Shown one piece after another: positions 55,517 to 64,000 of a stretch of 64,000 nt of DNA (position 1 is its first letter; each line of letters opens with the position of its first letter). This DNA is from an uncultured Eubacteriales bacterium (lineage in GTDB: Bacteria; Bacillota_I; Bacilli_A; RF39; UBA660). Under the pieces are notes generated by a model. That model worked only from the letters and a program-made list of their open reading frames with translations. It did no database searches and had not been told where the DNA came from. Both the position numbers and the translations under genes were made by a program. The DNA lies in contig CAJJKI010000003.1 of assembly GCA_905188025.1 (NCBI GenBank), positions 62,001-126,000 on the forward strand. The letters are read 5' to 3'.

Positions 55517-57061
55517 ATGGCTACTAGTGGTAATAGAGGTAAATTTACTGAAAGGCTTAGGGATATAAGACTAGGTCGTAGTAAAAAGAATACACAAAGA
55601 GAGATTGAAGATAGTGAGGTTATTTATAAGAATTTTCTTAAAGTAGTGGCTGCTATTCCTTTAATGGTGTATGATTCAGTGATTAACAATGATGAAGAAA
55701 AAATGTCTAGTAAAGGAAATGTTACGCTTGATAATGAGAAACAATTTATAAATAAAGAAAAGATAATTCATGAGGGAAATGTCTCAGTACAAGGAATGGG
55801 TACTTTATATATTCCTAAGAAGAATATTAATAGATATAGTAATACTAGAAGTTATGCTGATAAGAGGAATGAAGTAGAGAAAATAGATGTTTCTTTAATT
55901 AAGAAAGAGCAAAGTAAATTATCAAATAGTGATATTAATAATGAAAATATTCAAAATAAAGTGACAAAAGAAAATGATTTGGAAGAAGCTAGGAAACTAG
56001 AGAAAAGAATAATAGATTTAATTAAAAAGAATTTGATTAAGACGGTTAATGAATTAGAAATATTACAAAGTGAATTATATATTTTAAGTGAAGTTAACGG
56101 TGATGATACTAAACTAAGAGAATGTCAAAAAACAGTTGATGAAGTTAAGAAGATGCTTTGTAAAATTGACAAGTTGAAGAAGAAATATGACTTTTTAAGA
56201 GATAATTATGATTTTGAATATTTGTTAGAAATAGATGATAATAATTTAGTAGATGATATTATTGAACTTAAAGATAAATTTTCTAATAATCAAATAAAGG
56301 CTACTGTAGAAGATTATAAATTATTAGACGTATATAAATATTTATATTTGAGAATAGATAAGTTACAAGAAGAGACTTATTCTTTTGAGAAAGAAAAAGA
56401 AGAACAAGTAGAAAAATTAAAGGAAAGAGATATTAATTTTGATAAGTTAAAGGCTGATGTTTATAATATTGATAGAGCAAATGATGACTATAATAGATTT
56501 GTGAGGGATCAGCAAAAGAATTTAGATGAATTAAATGAAAAAGTAGGGAAGATTACTTCTAGAGAAGATGTATCATATCGTTTAAAAGGATTTGGACAAT
56601 TCTTGATGGGATCGTTTAAATATGTTGGACTTTTGATGCTTAATCCTTTAAAGGGAGTTATTCCTTCAATTGCTACGGAGACTCTTGTTACTAAGAATGT
56701 TGTTAGTAATTTATATAAAAATATGAAATGGGAAGAAACTAAAAGGATGGTATATGAAGCAATAGATTATTCTAGTGAAATAAAGAATGCTATTAATGAT
56801 CTTGATTATACTGATAAAATAGTAGCTAGTACTTTAGAAGATATAGTTAAATTAAAAATTAAATATAATGAAGAATTTAAGAAATATCAAGGGGATTTCT
56901 ATGAATATGAACAAGTCATAGCTAAAATTAATGATATGGAAAATAAAATACTTGGTAATAAAATTAAAGTAGAAATAATGAAGAAGAAAATGTTAGAAAA
57001 AGAAAGAGCTAATGTTAAAAAATTACAATTAGTTAAAGATATGAATAAAAAGGCTGCTTAA
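55517..57061 (+). CDS. large coiled-coil protein of unknown function
   Basis: A 514-residue protein I do not recognise. The N-terminus is basic (1-30), then a short hydrophobic/amphipathic stretch FLKVVAAIPLMVYDSV (about 39-54), a low-complexity Asn/Lys segment, and long charged heptad-like helices (about 145-350). A second hydrophobic region (FLMGSFKYVGLLMLNPLKGVIPSIATE in parts, about 365-395) precedes another coiled coil to the end. The layout suggests a membrane-touching structural or scaffold protein. The start ATG at 55517 follows GGAGGTG, with its own promoter. It is unlike a phage or mobile gene in base use. Confidence 0.75.
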   Translation: MATSGNRGKFTERLRDIRLGRSKKNTQREIEDSEVIYKNFLKVVAAIPLMVYDSVINNDEEKMSSKGNVTLDNEKQFINKEKIIHEGNVSVQGMGTLYIPKKNINRYSNTRSYADKRNEVEKIDVSLIKKEQSKLSNSDINNENIQNKVTKENDLEEARKLEKRIIDLIKKNLIKTVNELEILQSELYILSEVNGDDTKLRECQKTVDEVKKMLCKIDKLKKKYDFLRDNYDFEYLLEIDDNNLVDDIIELKDKFSNNQIKATVEDYKLLDVYKYLYLRIDKLQEETYSFEKEKEEQVEKLKERDINFDKLKADVYNIDRANDDYNRFVRDQQKNLDELNEKVGKITSREDVSYRLKGFGQFLMGSFKYVGLLMLNPLKGVIPSIATETLVTKNVVSNLYKNMKWEETKRMVYEAIDYSSEIKNAINDLDYTDKIVASTLEDIVKLKIKYNEEFKKYQGDFYEYEQVIAKINDMENKILGNKIKVEIMKKKMLEKERANVKKLQLVKDMNKKAA

Positions 57062-57076
57062 ATAATAAATTTATAA

Positions 57077-57157
57077 GCTCTCTAGTATATTTGAACTGAA
57101 CTCCGTTTCTTGGACATAAGAGAAACGAGGTTCATATCACATTTAGGGAGTTTTTCT
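57077..57157 (+). terminator. long nested hairpin after the coiled-coil gene
   Basis: An outer stem CTCTCTA/TAGGGAG encloses an inner stem GAACTCCGTTTCTT/AAGAGAAACGAGGTTC with a six-base loop, then T5. It ends like an intrinsic terminator but is far larger and more GC-rich than others here; it may also be a structured RNA. Confidence 0.6.
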
Positions 57158-57200
57158 ATGGAAAAATAGATAATTTTTTAAGATATATATAGGAAAATTC

Positions 57201-57229
57201 TTGAATAGATAATAATTTTATGTTATAAT
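57201..57229 (+). promoter_or_regulatory. promoter of the tail-anchored gene
   Basis: TTGAAT, 17-base spacer, TATAAT with an extended TG. The leader that follows contains a GTATAGAG/CTTTATAC hairpin just before the ribosome-binding site. Confidence 0.7.
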
Positions 57230-57291
57230 GACTTTAATAATAGGAGTGTAGGTATAGAGAATGATATCTTTATACTTGCGAGGAGGAAATT

Positions 57292-58551
57292 ATGATAGAA
57301 AGTAAAAATATAAAAGTTATTGATGAACATAATATTGATCGTACTGCTAATAAGATTTGTGTAGTAGATGTTGATGGTAGTGATTATATTATTTATTCAA
57401 TAGAGAGAGATAGTGATAATGATAATATTTTTGTATCTAAATTATTAAGTAATATTAATGGTACTAGTAATATGATTAATATTGAAGACTCTATGGAAAA
57501 AGAAAAGATGGCTTCTTTGGTTAAGGAACTTATTAAGTATGCTGTTGATACAGAGAAAGATAGATTAGATACTAGAGAGATTATTTTAGCTAGTGGTAAG
57601 AAAATAAGTTTTGTATCTAAAAATATCGATAAGAAAGAACAAAATATTAATGTTCAAAAAACATATATTACTACTGTTAAGAAAGCTGTTACTAAAGTAA
57701 CGGAAGATTTTTATGATATTAAGGAAGAAGTAAAGGTAGAAGAGCCTGTTAGTGATATTTTTCCTACTAATGATATTCCAAAAGAAACTCATGAAGATAT
57801 ATTGCCTGATATAATTCCTAATATTGTTCCTCCAGTAGAGAGTCCAGTTGTAGAGGCTCCTAAAGTAGAAATGCCTTCAGTTCAGGTAACTAAAGTGGAG
57901 GGAGTAAAAGTAGAAGAACCTAAGGTAGAAGTCCCTAATGAAGTAACTCCTGAAATACCTAGTATAAATATTCCTAATATGGAAGAAAAAAAGATGGAAA
58001 CACCATCATCAATTGGAATTAAGCCAGTTAGTGAGATAACTGTTAATGATATTCAAAGTACACCAGTAACGGAACCAGTGGCTATTTTACCAACACCTGA
58101 ACCTGTTGAAAAGCCAGTAGAGGTTTCAATACCAGTTACTCCAGTTATACCTACACCAGCTGTTCCTCCTATGCCTGAAACAGTAAGTGCTCCAGTAGTA
58201 GAGAGTCCAGTTGTTTCTACACCAATACAAACACCAGTAGAGAAAAAAGAAAATGTACTAGTATTTGATGGTTCAAAAGAATCTAATCTAAATGAGGCTT
58301 TAGGAGAAGTAAGTAATGATAAGACAGTTCTTACACAAAATGTAGAGCCTATTAGAGAGTTTGGAGTAGACGAAGTTAAATCAGTAGAGAAGAGTGAACC
58401 AGTAGTTAATACTACTCAAACAAATACTAATGGTAAAATGGCAGGATTTGCTAATAATAAATTCTTTATGGTTATAGCAATTTTATTCTTTGTATCAGCT
58501 TGTGTTTTCTTAGGATATGAAGCATTTAAATATTTTAGTTTAGTAAAATAA
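57292..58551 (+). CDS. tail-anchored protein with Pro/Val/Glu-rich linker, unknown
   Basis: 419 residues in three parts. Residues 1-85 resemble small DUF1292-type domains (CVVDVDGSDYIIYSIE, then IEDSMEKEKMASLVKELI), a weak similarity judged by eye. Residues 150-330 are a long Pro/Val/Glu/Thr-rich linker with PVVESPVV and PKVEVP-like repeats. The C-terminus has one membrane helix (FFMVIAILFFVSACVFLGYEAF, in part) with only a few residues after it. So the folded head probably sits in the cytoplasm on a stiff stalk fixed to the membrane. It has its own promoter and ends at a bidirectional terminator. Confidence 0.75.
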   Translation: MIESKNIKVIDEHNIDRTANKICVVDVDGSDYIIYSIERDSDNDNIFVSKLLSNINGTSNMINIEDSMEKEKMASLVKELIKYAVDTEKDRLDTREIILASGKKISFVSKNIDKKEQNINVQKTYITTVKKAVTKVTEDFYDIKEEVKVEEPVSDIFPTNDIPKETHEDILPDIIPNIVPPVESPVVEAPKVEMPSVQVTKVEGVKVEEPKVEVPNEVTPEIPSINIPNMEEKKMETPSSIGIKPVSEITVNDIQSTPVTEPVAILPTPEPVEKPVEVSIPVTPVIPTPAVPPMPETVSAPVVESPVVSTPIQTPVEKKENVLVFDGSKESNLNEALGEVSNDKTVLTQNVEPIREFGVDEVKSVEKSEPVVNTTQTNTNGKMAGFANNKFFMVIAILFFVSACVFLGYEAFKYFSLVK

Positions 58552-58564
58552 TAATATGTAATAT

Positions 58565-58606
58565 AAAAACTACTTAGTAGATATATACTGAGTAGTTTTT
58601 CTTTTT
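58565..58606. terminator. bidirectional terminator
   Basis: AAAACTACTTAGTA and TACTGAGTAGTTTT form a strong hairpin with A and T tracts on either side, between convergent genes. Confidence 0.8.
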
Positions 58607-58612
58607 AATATA

Positions 58613-59227
58613 TTAATCATCAGTGATTTTATTTCTTTGGGAATAGATGCATCCACAATAGTTTTGTCGATAGAGATTATATTTTTTTGATAGTTCAATT
58701 GATTTTTTGTAGCCATCTTCTTTTTTGAAGTCGGAATAGAGCCATTTGATTTGATATTTATCACTTAGTGAAGCTCCTATTTCGTTAATTTGGGTGGCAT
58801 TTTTGTATGGGCTAACGGTTAGGGTGGTGCAAAAATAATCGTAATTATGTTCTTTAGCTAGTTTAGCAGTTTTCTCTAGTCTTAATTTAAAGCATATGGG
58901 GCATCTAGCGCCTCTCTCAGGGCAGTTTTCGTATCCTTTGATTAATTCCTCATAAACGTCGTTATCGTAGTCACAATCGAGATAATCAAGTTTATTAGGG
59001 GTATTTAATTCATTTATTAATTTTATTTGTTCTTGTTTTCTTTTCTCATATTCTTCTTTTGGATATATATTAGGATTATAATATAATACAGTTATATTAA
59101 AATATGGAGCAAGGTATGTAATAACATGAGAACTACAAGGAGCACAACAACTATGTAAGAGAATCTTTTTAGGAGTAGTAATTTTAGCTAATTCTTCTTT
59201 ACATAGTATTTGAATTGATTTGTTCAT
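58613..59227 (-). CDS. queH: epoxyqueuosine reductase QueH
   Basis: QueH performs the last step of queuosine synthesis in tRNA, replacing the cobalamin-dependent QueG. 204 residues with the metal and Fe-S cysteines: HSCCAPCSS near 26-34, CPERGARCPICF (about 102-113), and the C-terminal YCGCIYS. It lies 27 bases after clpC. No other queuosine gene is in the window, so precursor uptake or remote genes are implied. Confidence 0.93.
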   Translation of the reverse strand: MNKSIQILCKEELAKITTPKKILLHSCCAPCSSHVITYLAPYFNITVLYYNPNIYPKEEYEKRKQEQIKLINELNTPNKLDYLDCDYDNDVYEELIKGYENCPERGARCPICFKLRLEKTAKLAKEHNYDYFCTTLTVSPYKNATQINEIGASLSDKYQIKWLYSDFKKEDGYKKSIELSKKYNLYRQNYCGCIYSQRNKITDD

Positions 59228-59254
59228 TTATATCACCAGGTGATATTATACCAC

Positions 59255-61522
59255 TTACTTGGAAAAAATGCTATCTATATTAATATTATAATTATTATTA
59301 ACTAGGTTATCGATAATGATATTTTCTAAATGATTTTTAATTATTTTATCTATTTTTCTAGCTCCATATTCTTGATAATGAGATTCGTTTAGGATTTCTT
59401 CAAGAATATTTTTTGACATGGTGATATTAGTATTAGGAAAGTTGCTTTCTAGATTGTGTAATTTTTGATTAATTATTTTTTCTATATCTTGTTTATTTAG
59501 GTTATTGAATTTAATTATTTCATCGATTCTATTGAGGAAAGCAATATTAAAGTTATCTTTTAATTCTTCACTGACAGATGATTTACTTGTATTGAAGCCA
59601 ATATTAGTTTTGTTTTTACCAATATTTGAGGTCATGATAATGATATTGTTTTTGAAGCATATTTGATTATTTTTAGCATCAGTGATGAGGCCGTCTTCAA
59701 GGATTTGATAGAAGAGATTAATTATTTTAGGATGAGCTTTATCTATTTCATCAAGGATTATGGTGGCATTAGGATGATCTTTTATTTGACTTAGGGCATA
59801 TTTGTTATCATCATATCCTACATATCCGGCAGTTGAACCAATAAATTTACTGATGGCAGTGCTGTCGGAGTATTCGGACATATCAAGTTTAATTACTTTT
59901 TGGTTGGAAATTAGTTCTCCGAAGATGGTAGCTAGTTTTGTCTTGCCGGTACCAGATGAGCCACTAAAGAGAAGAGAGAGACATTTATTGTCTTTGTATC
60001 CTAGTTTAATTCTCTTAGCTAGATTTACTAGTTTACTAATGGCTTCTTCTTGTCCGATGATATTTTCTTTTAGTTTATTTTCAAGGATTTCAATATCTTT
60101 TTTATTATCTTTAATTATTTCATATACGGGGATATGAGCTTTACTACTGATAACGGTAGCAATATCTTTTTCAGTGACAGTAGTAGGTTCATTATTTATA
60201 GTTATATTGTTTTTATATTCTGTTTCTTTAATTTTATATTCATAGGCTTTTTTAATATTATTTTCTTTTATATATAATTCTTTTTTGTCTCTTATTTGCT
60301 TTAGATTGGTTTGTAATTTGATGATATTTTCGTTACCTTTAATGTTAACTTTACTGCATACTTCATCAAGAACGTCAATTTGTTTATCAGGACGAAAACG
60401 ATTATATAGATATTTATCACTTAGAGAGAGTATTTTGTCAATAATTGGGTCTGTTATGATGACGTTATGGTATTCTTCATAGAGGGGTTTTAGTTTGTTT
60501 AATATTTCTCTAGTTTGTTCGATGGAAGGCTCTTCGATAGTGATATTTTGAAATCTTCTTTCTAAGGCTTTATCTTTTTCAAAATGTTTTTTGTATTCAT
60601 CAGTGGTGGTGGCGCCAATGCATCTTATTTTTCCGCGGGCAAGGGCTGGTTTTAGGATGTTTGAAGCATCAATGGCTCCTTCGGCTCCGCCAGCTCCGAT
60701 AAGGGTGTGTATTTCATCGATAAAGAGAATGATATGGGGATTATTTTCTACTTCAGTGATAATTTTTTTCATACGTTCTTCAAATTCACCACGGTATTTT
60801 GTACCGGCAACAGCACTGGCCATATCAAGGGAAATAATTTGTTTGTTTTGTAGTTTAGGTGGTACTTTTCCTTCTTCGATAAGGAGTGCTAGGCCTTCGA
60901 TGATGGCAGTTTTACCAACACCGGGAGCTCCTAGTAAGAGAGGATTGTTTTTGGTACGGCGGCATAGTATTTCTTCAATTTTCTTGATTTCTTCATCACG
61001 GCCGATAACGGGATCCAATTCATTATTTTTAGCTAGAGTATTAATATTAGTGCCTAGTTCTTCGATTAGGAGATGACTTTCTTTTGTACTGGGACTATTG
61101 AATATTTTTTCAGTAAATTCATCATATATGTTATCTAGATCTAGGTTCATACTCATAAATAGGCGGATAGCAATACCTTCACCGACATCTAAGAGTCCTG
61201 CAAAGAGATGATTTATAGTAACAATGCCATTATTATTATCTTTACTATCCATGATGGCATTTTCAATTACTTTTTTTAAGAGGGGTGTATAAAGAAAAAA
61301 TTCACTTTTTTTGCTACCTTTTCCAATTACATTAATTATTTCTTTTTTGAATTTTTGATAAGTTAAATTATATTTAGATAATCTTTCAGTTAATTCATTT
61401 TTGGTATGGAGAATGGCTAATACTAAGTGTTCTGTACCGACGTATGGATGCTTTAATTCTAACATTTCTAGTTTTGCTTTAGTTAATATTTCTTGTGCTT
61501 CTTCATTAAAATTGCTTATCAT
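59255..61522 (-). CDS. clpC: ATP-dependent Clp protease ATPase subunit ClpC
   Basis: ClpC unfolds proteins for ClpP. 755 residues: Clp_N repeats (1-150), first AAA+ with GAPGVGKTAI, a UVR-like middle segment (DKKELYIKENNIKKAYEYK), the second AAA+ with SGSSGTGKTKL and a VGF-type ClpP loop present as IGF, and the C-terminal small domain. The start at 61522 has AAAGGTGATAAA; an upstream TTG/ATG would add 24 residues. The usual ctsR-mcsAB neighbours are missing and it follows rpe. Confidence 0.93.
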   Translation of the reverse strand: MISNFNEEAQEILTKAKLEMLELKHPYVGTEHLVLAILHTKNELTERLSKYNLTYQKFKKEIINVIGKGSKKSEFFLYTPLLKKVIENAIMDSKDNNNGIVTINHLFAGLLDVGEGIAIRLFMSMNLDLDNIYDEFTEKIFNSPSTKESHLLIEELGTNINTLAKNNELDPVIGRDEEIKKIEEILCRRTKNNPLLLGAPGVGKTAIIEGLALLIEEGKVPPKLQNKQIISLDMASAVAGTKYRGEFEERMKKIITEVENNPHIILFIDEIHTLIGAGGAEGAIDASNILKPALARGKIRCIGATTTDEYKKHFEKDKALERRFQNITIEEPSIEQTREILNKLKPLYEEYHNVIITDPIIDKILSLSDKYLYNRFRPDKQIDVLDEVCSKVNIKGNENIIKLQTNLKQIRDKKELYIKENNIKKAYEYKIKETEYKNNITINNEPTTVTEKDIATVISSKAHIPVYEIIKDNKKDIEILENKLKENIIGQEEAISKLVNLAKRIKLGYKDNKCLSLLFSGSSGTGKTKLATIFGELISNQKVIKLDMSEYSDSTAISKFIGSTAGYVGYDDNKYALSQIKDHPNATIILDEIDKAHPKIINLFYQILEDGLITDAKNNQICFKNNIIIMTSNIGKNKTNIGFNTSKSSVSEELKDNFNIAFLNRIDEIIKFNNLNKQDIEKIINQKLHNLESNFPNTNITMSKNILEEILNESHYQEYGARKIDKIIKNHLENIIIDNLVNNNYNINIDSIFSK

Positions 61523-61582
61523 TTTATCACCTTTCATCTTCATTCTATGAATATTATGGTTTATTAATGAATAATTAAAACA

Positions 61583-61620
61583 TAAAAAAAGCAACTAATT
61601 TTTTAATTTATTAATTGCTT
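61583..61620 (-). terminator. terminator after rpe
   Basis: On the minus strand GCAATTAAT pairs with ATTAGTTGC, then seven T; one arm lies in the last codons of rpe. Confidence 0.65.
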
Positions 61621-62218
61621 CATTATAATCATTTTGTTTTGTGATATAGCTTCCTACTACTGCGATATCGGTATAGGGTTTTATGAGTTTAATATTGCTA
61701 TCTTTGATTCCTCCGTCTACTTCGATAAGAATACTTGGATATTTTGTTTTTAGTTTTTGGATTCTAGTGATGGTTTCAGGAATAAATTCTTGTCCTCCGA
61801 AACCTGGTTCGACACTCATGACGAGTATCATATCGATAGTATTTATATAGGGAATAAGTTCTTCAAGGTTTGTTTTTGGTTTGATAGCAAGGCAAACTTT
61901 ATATGATCTTTTTTTAATAATATTTATTATGTTTTTGATATCTTGATTTATTTCTATGTGAATAGTTACTGATGAAATGTTCTTGCTAGTTAAATTATTG
62001 ATATATAATAGGGGGTCTTCTACCATGAGATGAAGGTCTATTGGTTTTTGACTTAGGTCAGCTAGATGGTTTATTTCAGTTATAGTGAACTGGGTATTGG
62101 GAACAAATTTACCATCCATTACGTCAATGTGTAGGTAGTCACTATTAGTTTGATTTAATTTTGTAACAGCTTCTTCTCTATTAGTAGTAGCAAGAATTGA
62201 TGTGGATATTTTTATCAT
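61595..62218 (-). CDS. rpe: ribulose-phosphate 3-epimerase
   Basis: Rpe interconverts ribulose-5-P and xylulose-5-P in the pentose-phosphate pathway. 207 residues: STSILATTNREEA, DYLHIDVMDGKFVPN (metal-binding HxD), DLHLMVEDP, MSVEPGFGGQEF and EVDGGIKDSN. Follows rsgA by 4 bases, as in Bacillus. Confidence 0.96.
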   Translation of the reverse strand: MIKISTSILATTNREEAVTKLNQTNSDYLHIDVMDGKFVPNTQFTITEINHLADLSQKPIDLHLMVEDPLLYINNLTSKNISSVTIHIEINQDIKNIINIIKKRSYKVCLAIKPKTNLEELIPYINTIDMILVMSVEPGFGGQEFIPETITRIQKLKTKYPSILIEVDGGIKDSNIKLIKPYTDIAVVGSYITKQNDYNEAINKLKN

Positions 62219-62222
62219 ATAA

Positions 62223-63047
62223 TCACCTATTTATAAAGCTTAGATAATTTTTATATCTGCTTTCTAATATTTCTTTATTTTTAACTAGTTCAATGACATG
62301 GCAGCCATCTTCAGTACGATGGAGACAGTCTTGATATTTACAGTATTCTAGGTTATCAAACATTTCTTTCATGTTGTCACGAATATCAATATTGGTCATA
62401 TCATAGAAATCTATTTTAGAGAATCCTGGGGTGTCTACAATGTAGGTATTGTGAGTATGAAATATTTCAGTATGTCTAGTAGTGTGTTTACCTCTACCAA
62501 GAGCATATGATATTTCATTAGTTTTTAGATTTAAGTCAGGATCTATTTTATTTATTAGAGTAGATTTACCTGCACCACTTTGTCCAGTAAAGACAACGGT
62601 TTTGTTTTGAATTTTATTTAGTAAATCAACAGGATCTGTGGATACGAGGTAACCAATATGTTGATAATAGTTTATATATGTTGATATTTCTTTTTTTTCT
62701 TCTTCATTTAACAAATCTAACTTAGAGAAATAGATGATAGGCTCAATATTATTATAGGAAATTATAGTGAGGGCTTTATCAAGTAAGTTAGTATCGAAAT
62801 CAGGATTTTTAACACTGGTAACAATAATGGCTAAATCAATATTAGCAACACTTGGACGAATAAGAGAATTTTTACGAGGTTTTATATCAAGGATGTAGTT
62901 ATTTTTTTCATCAAATTCAACGATATCTCCGACAAGAGGAGTAAGGTTATTTATCCTAAACTTACCACGAGGTTTACAGGTATATAGTTTATTGTTTGCT
63001 TCGATGGTGTAGTCGTTACTAATGTTTTTAATAATACGGCCTGTCAT
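62223..63047 (-). CDS. rsgA: ribosome small-subunit GTPase RsgA
   Basis: RsgA is a circularly permuted GTPase that checks 30S maturation. 274 residues: OB domain, G4 as FSKLD, G1 FTGQSGAGKSTLIN, G3 DTPGFSKI, and the zinc site with CKYQDC and CHV. Lies between the PASTA kinase and rpe, the standard prkC-rsgA-rpe order. Confidence 0.96.
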   Translation of the reverse strand: MTGRIIKNISNDYTIEANNKLYTCKPRGKFRINNLTPLVGDIVEFDEKNNYILDIKPRKNSLIRPSVANIDLAIIVTSVKNPDFDTNLLDKALTIISYNNIEPIIYFSKLDLLNEEEKKEISTYINYYQHIGYLVSTDPVDLLNKIQNKTVVFTGQSGAGKSTLINKIDPDLNLKTNEISYALGRGKHTTRHTEIFHTHNTYIVDTPGFSKIDFYDMTNIDIRDNMKEMFDNLEYCKYQDCLHRTEDGCHVIELVKNKEILESRYKNYLSFINR

Positions 63048-63066
63048 AAATCACTTCCTTATTTTG

Positions 63067-64000
63067 TTATGGGTTATCGGTATTAGTAGTATCATCATTT
63101 TTAGGCTCTTCACTTTTGATAGTAGCGTTTATTGTGATCTTTTGGGTAACATTACTTAGAATACGATCTCCAGCTTTTCTAGATTGATTAGTAATGGTAG
63201 CACTAGAATAGTTATTGTATTCACTTTCAGGAATAGTAGCTCCAGTACTGTCTTGGACGATGAAGGTTAGTTTGTATTCTTCGGCGAAGGCGATAAAATC
63301 ACTGAGGCTCCAACCTTCACTTACCATATCAGGATATTCATCGACGATATTAGGAATGTAGAGAGTGATAGTGTCACCAGCTTCGATTACTTGTTTTTCT
63401 TCTCCTTCAACATATTTTGGATTTTGATCAATGATGATATTGTCTTTATCTTTATATTTTTCTTTATCTTCAACGTCTTTTTTCTCAATAAGGACATTGA
63501 TTTTTAATAATTCTAATTTAGCTTTTACTTCGGTATAATTTTTACCGGTATAGTCTTCAAGATATGAATAGTTTCCACCGATAGACTCAATAATGGTAAT
63601 GGTGTCACCTTTTTTTCTGGTAGAGCCAGCTTTTGGACTAGTTTTGATTACTTTTCCGGCTTCAATTTCTTCACTGTTTTTGGTTTCAGTGGTATAGGTA
63701 AAGCCATTATCTTTTAGAATTTGGATAGCTTTTTCAAGAGTTAAGTTTTCTACGTTAGGTACAACGACATCTTTTACTTCTTTGGTAGTTATTAGCCAAA
63801 AGACTCCAAGACTTATTAATAGTAATAAGAAGAATGTTGATAAGATAATGATAAGAGTATTTCTTTTCTTAGGTTCTTCAAAATATTCTTCGAGAGGATC
63901 TTCATCGCTATCTTTATCATCACTGTTTTCGTTAGGTATTTCGGTTACTAATTCTTCAGTGTCTTCAAGGTCTTCATCGCTATCTTTTGGTTTTTCAACT
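63067..64000 (-). CDS. prkC: PASTA-domain Ser/Thr kinase, C-terminal part (PrkC family)
   Basis: The visible 310 or so residues are the back half of a PrkC/Stk1-type kinase that senses cell-wall fragments. From the window edge: an acidic juxtamembrane segment (KDSDEDLEDTEE), one membrane helix (about 63785-63850), then three PASTA repeats starting VPNVENLTLEKAIQILKD, YTGKNYTEVKAKLELL and VSEGWSLSDFIAFAEEY, and a Thr/Asn/Asp-rich end. The kinase domain is off the right edge. It precedes rsgA, as in Bacillus. Confidence 0.9.
   Translation of the reverse strand, partial: VEKPKDSDEDLEDTEELVTEIPNENSDDKDSDEDPLEEYFEEPKKRNTLIIILSTFFLLLLISLGVFWLITTKEVKDVVVPNVENLTLEKAIQILKDNGFTYTTETKNSEEIEAGKVIKTSPKAGSTRKKGDTITIIESIGGNYSYLEDYTGKNYTEVKAKLELLKINVLIEKKDVEDKEKYKDKDNIIIDQNPKYVEGEEKQVIEAGDTITLYIPNIVDEYPDMVSEGWSLSDFIAFAEEYKLTFIVQDSTGATIPESEYNNYSSATITNQSRKAGDRILSNVTQKITINATIKSEEPKNDDTTNTDNP

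Noticed and set aside
1..64000. Mycoplasma-type code with UGA as tryptophan
   Set aside because: Conserved tryptophans are all TGG, no in-frame TGA occurs inside conserved genes, and tatD, tadA and trmN6 end at TGA where their families end.
1..64000. CRISPR array, insertion sequence or prophage
   Set aside because: No regularly spaced repeats, transposase, integrase or phage gene is visible; the repeats at 17.4-18.5 kb are parS modules.
1..64000. tRNA or rRNA genes
   Set aside because: I found no TTC-loop GGTTCGAATCC-type signal or rRNA sequence; the GGTTC in the T-box leader is part of that structure.

Overview
The window is strongly AT-rich, uses the standard stop codons (TGA ends several genes and tryptophan is TGG) and is laid out like the chromosomal origin of a low-GC Gram-positive bacterium. 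The gene order rsmG-mnmG-mnmE-khpB-yidC-rnpA-rpmH | dnaA-dnaN-recF-gyrB-gyrA matches Bacillus-type origins. A set of sporulation genes (bofA, spoVT, yabG, veg, spoVG, yabP, yabQ, a SleB-type hydrolase) and a ComK-family protein point to an endospore-forming, uncultured-type member of the Bacilli. The placement below class level is a guess.

Layout. 1-5717 (minus strand): tRNA modification, ribosome and membrane-insertion genes reading away from the origin. 5862-7625: a HerA-type ATPase. 7626-8067: oriC with DnaA-box-like repeats and a perfect Noc-binding site. 8068-17095: dnaA, dnaN, a comK-like gene, recF, gyrB, gyrA. 17096-18579: a 1.5 kb gene-poor segment with nine ParB (parS) sites, two more perfect Noc sites, one decayed Noc site, internal duplications and the SRP RNA gene. 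18580-29020: tadA, dnaX, ebfC, recR, bofA, holB, ricT, trmN6, rsmI, pth, mfd. 29132-37226: spoVT, a T-box-controlled dut-metG pair, tatD, a SleB-like hydrolase, rsmA and the yabG-veg-spoVG-yabP-yabQ-divIC group. 37278-40542 (minus): ftsH and tilS. 40925-42590: soj/parA and spo0J/parB. 42849-55426: csp, secE-nusG, rplK-rplA, rplJ-rplL, thyA-folA, rpoB-rpoC. 55517-58551: two unrecognised genes, one coiled-coil and one tail-anchored. 58613-64000 (minus): queH, clpC, rpe, rsgA and the 3' part of a PASTA-domain Ser/Thr kinase.

How it fits together. The window encodes initiation (DnaA and its boxes), the clamp and clamp loader (dnaN, dnaX, holB), supercoiling (gyrAB), repair (recF, recR, mfd) and segregation (ParA, ParB and a dense parS cluster about 10 kb from oriC). 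The perfect Noc sites predict a nucleoid-occlusion protein, but no noc gene lies inside the window; in Bacillus noc sits just past rsmG, which would be off the left edge. The ParB here keeps the Arg and Gly that mark parS rather than Noc specificity.

Most striking points: the parS/Noc-site array with duplicated modules and an embedded SRP RNA; a ComK-like gene between dnaN and recF; a lone HerA-type ATPase touching oriC; DnaA boxes of the TTATCAACA type paired with a changed recognition motif in DnaA; a T-box ahead of dut-metG; a 20-bp sequence shared upstream of yabG and yabP; and the unknown gene pair behind rpoC. All functional statements rest on reading the sequence and on family knowledge; no database search was run.
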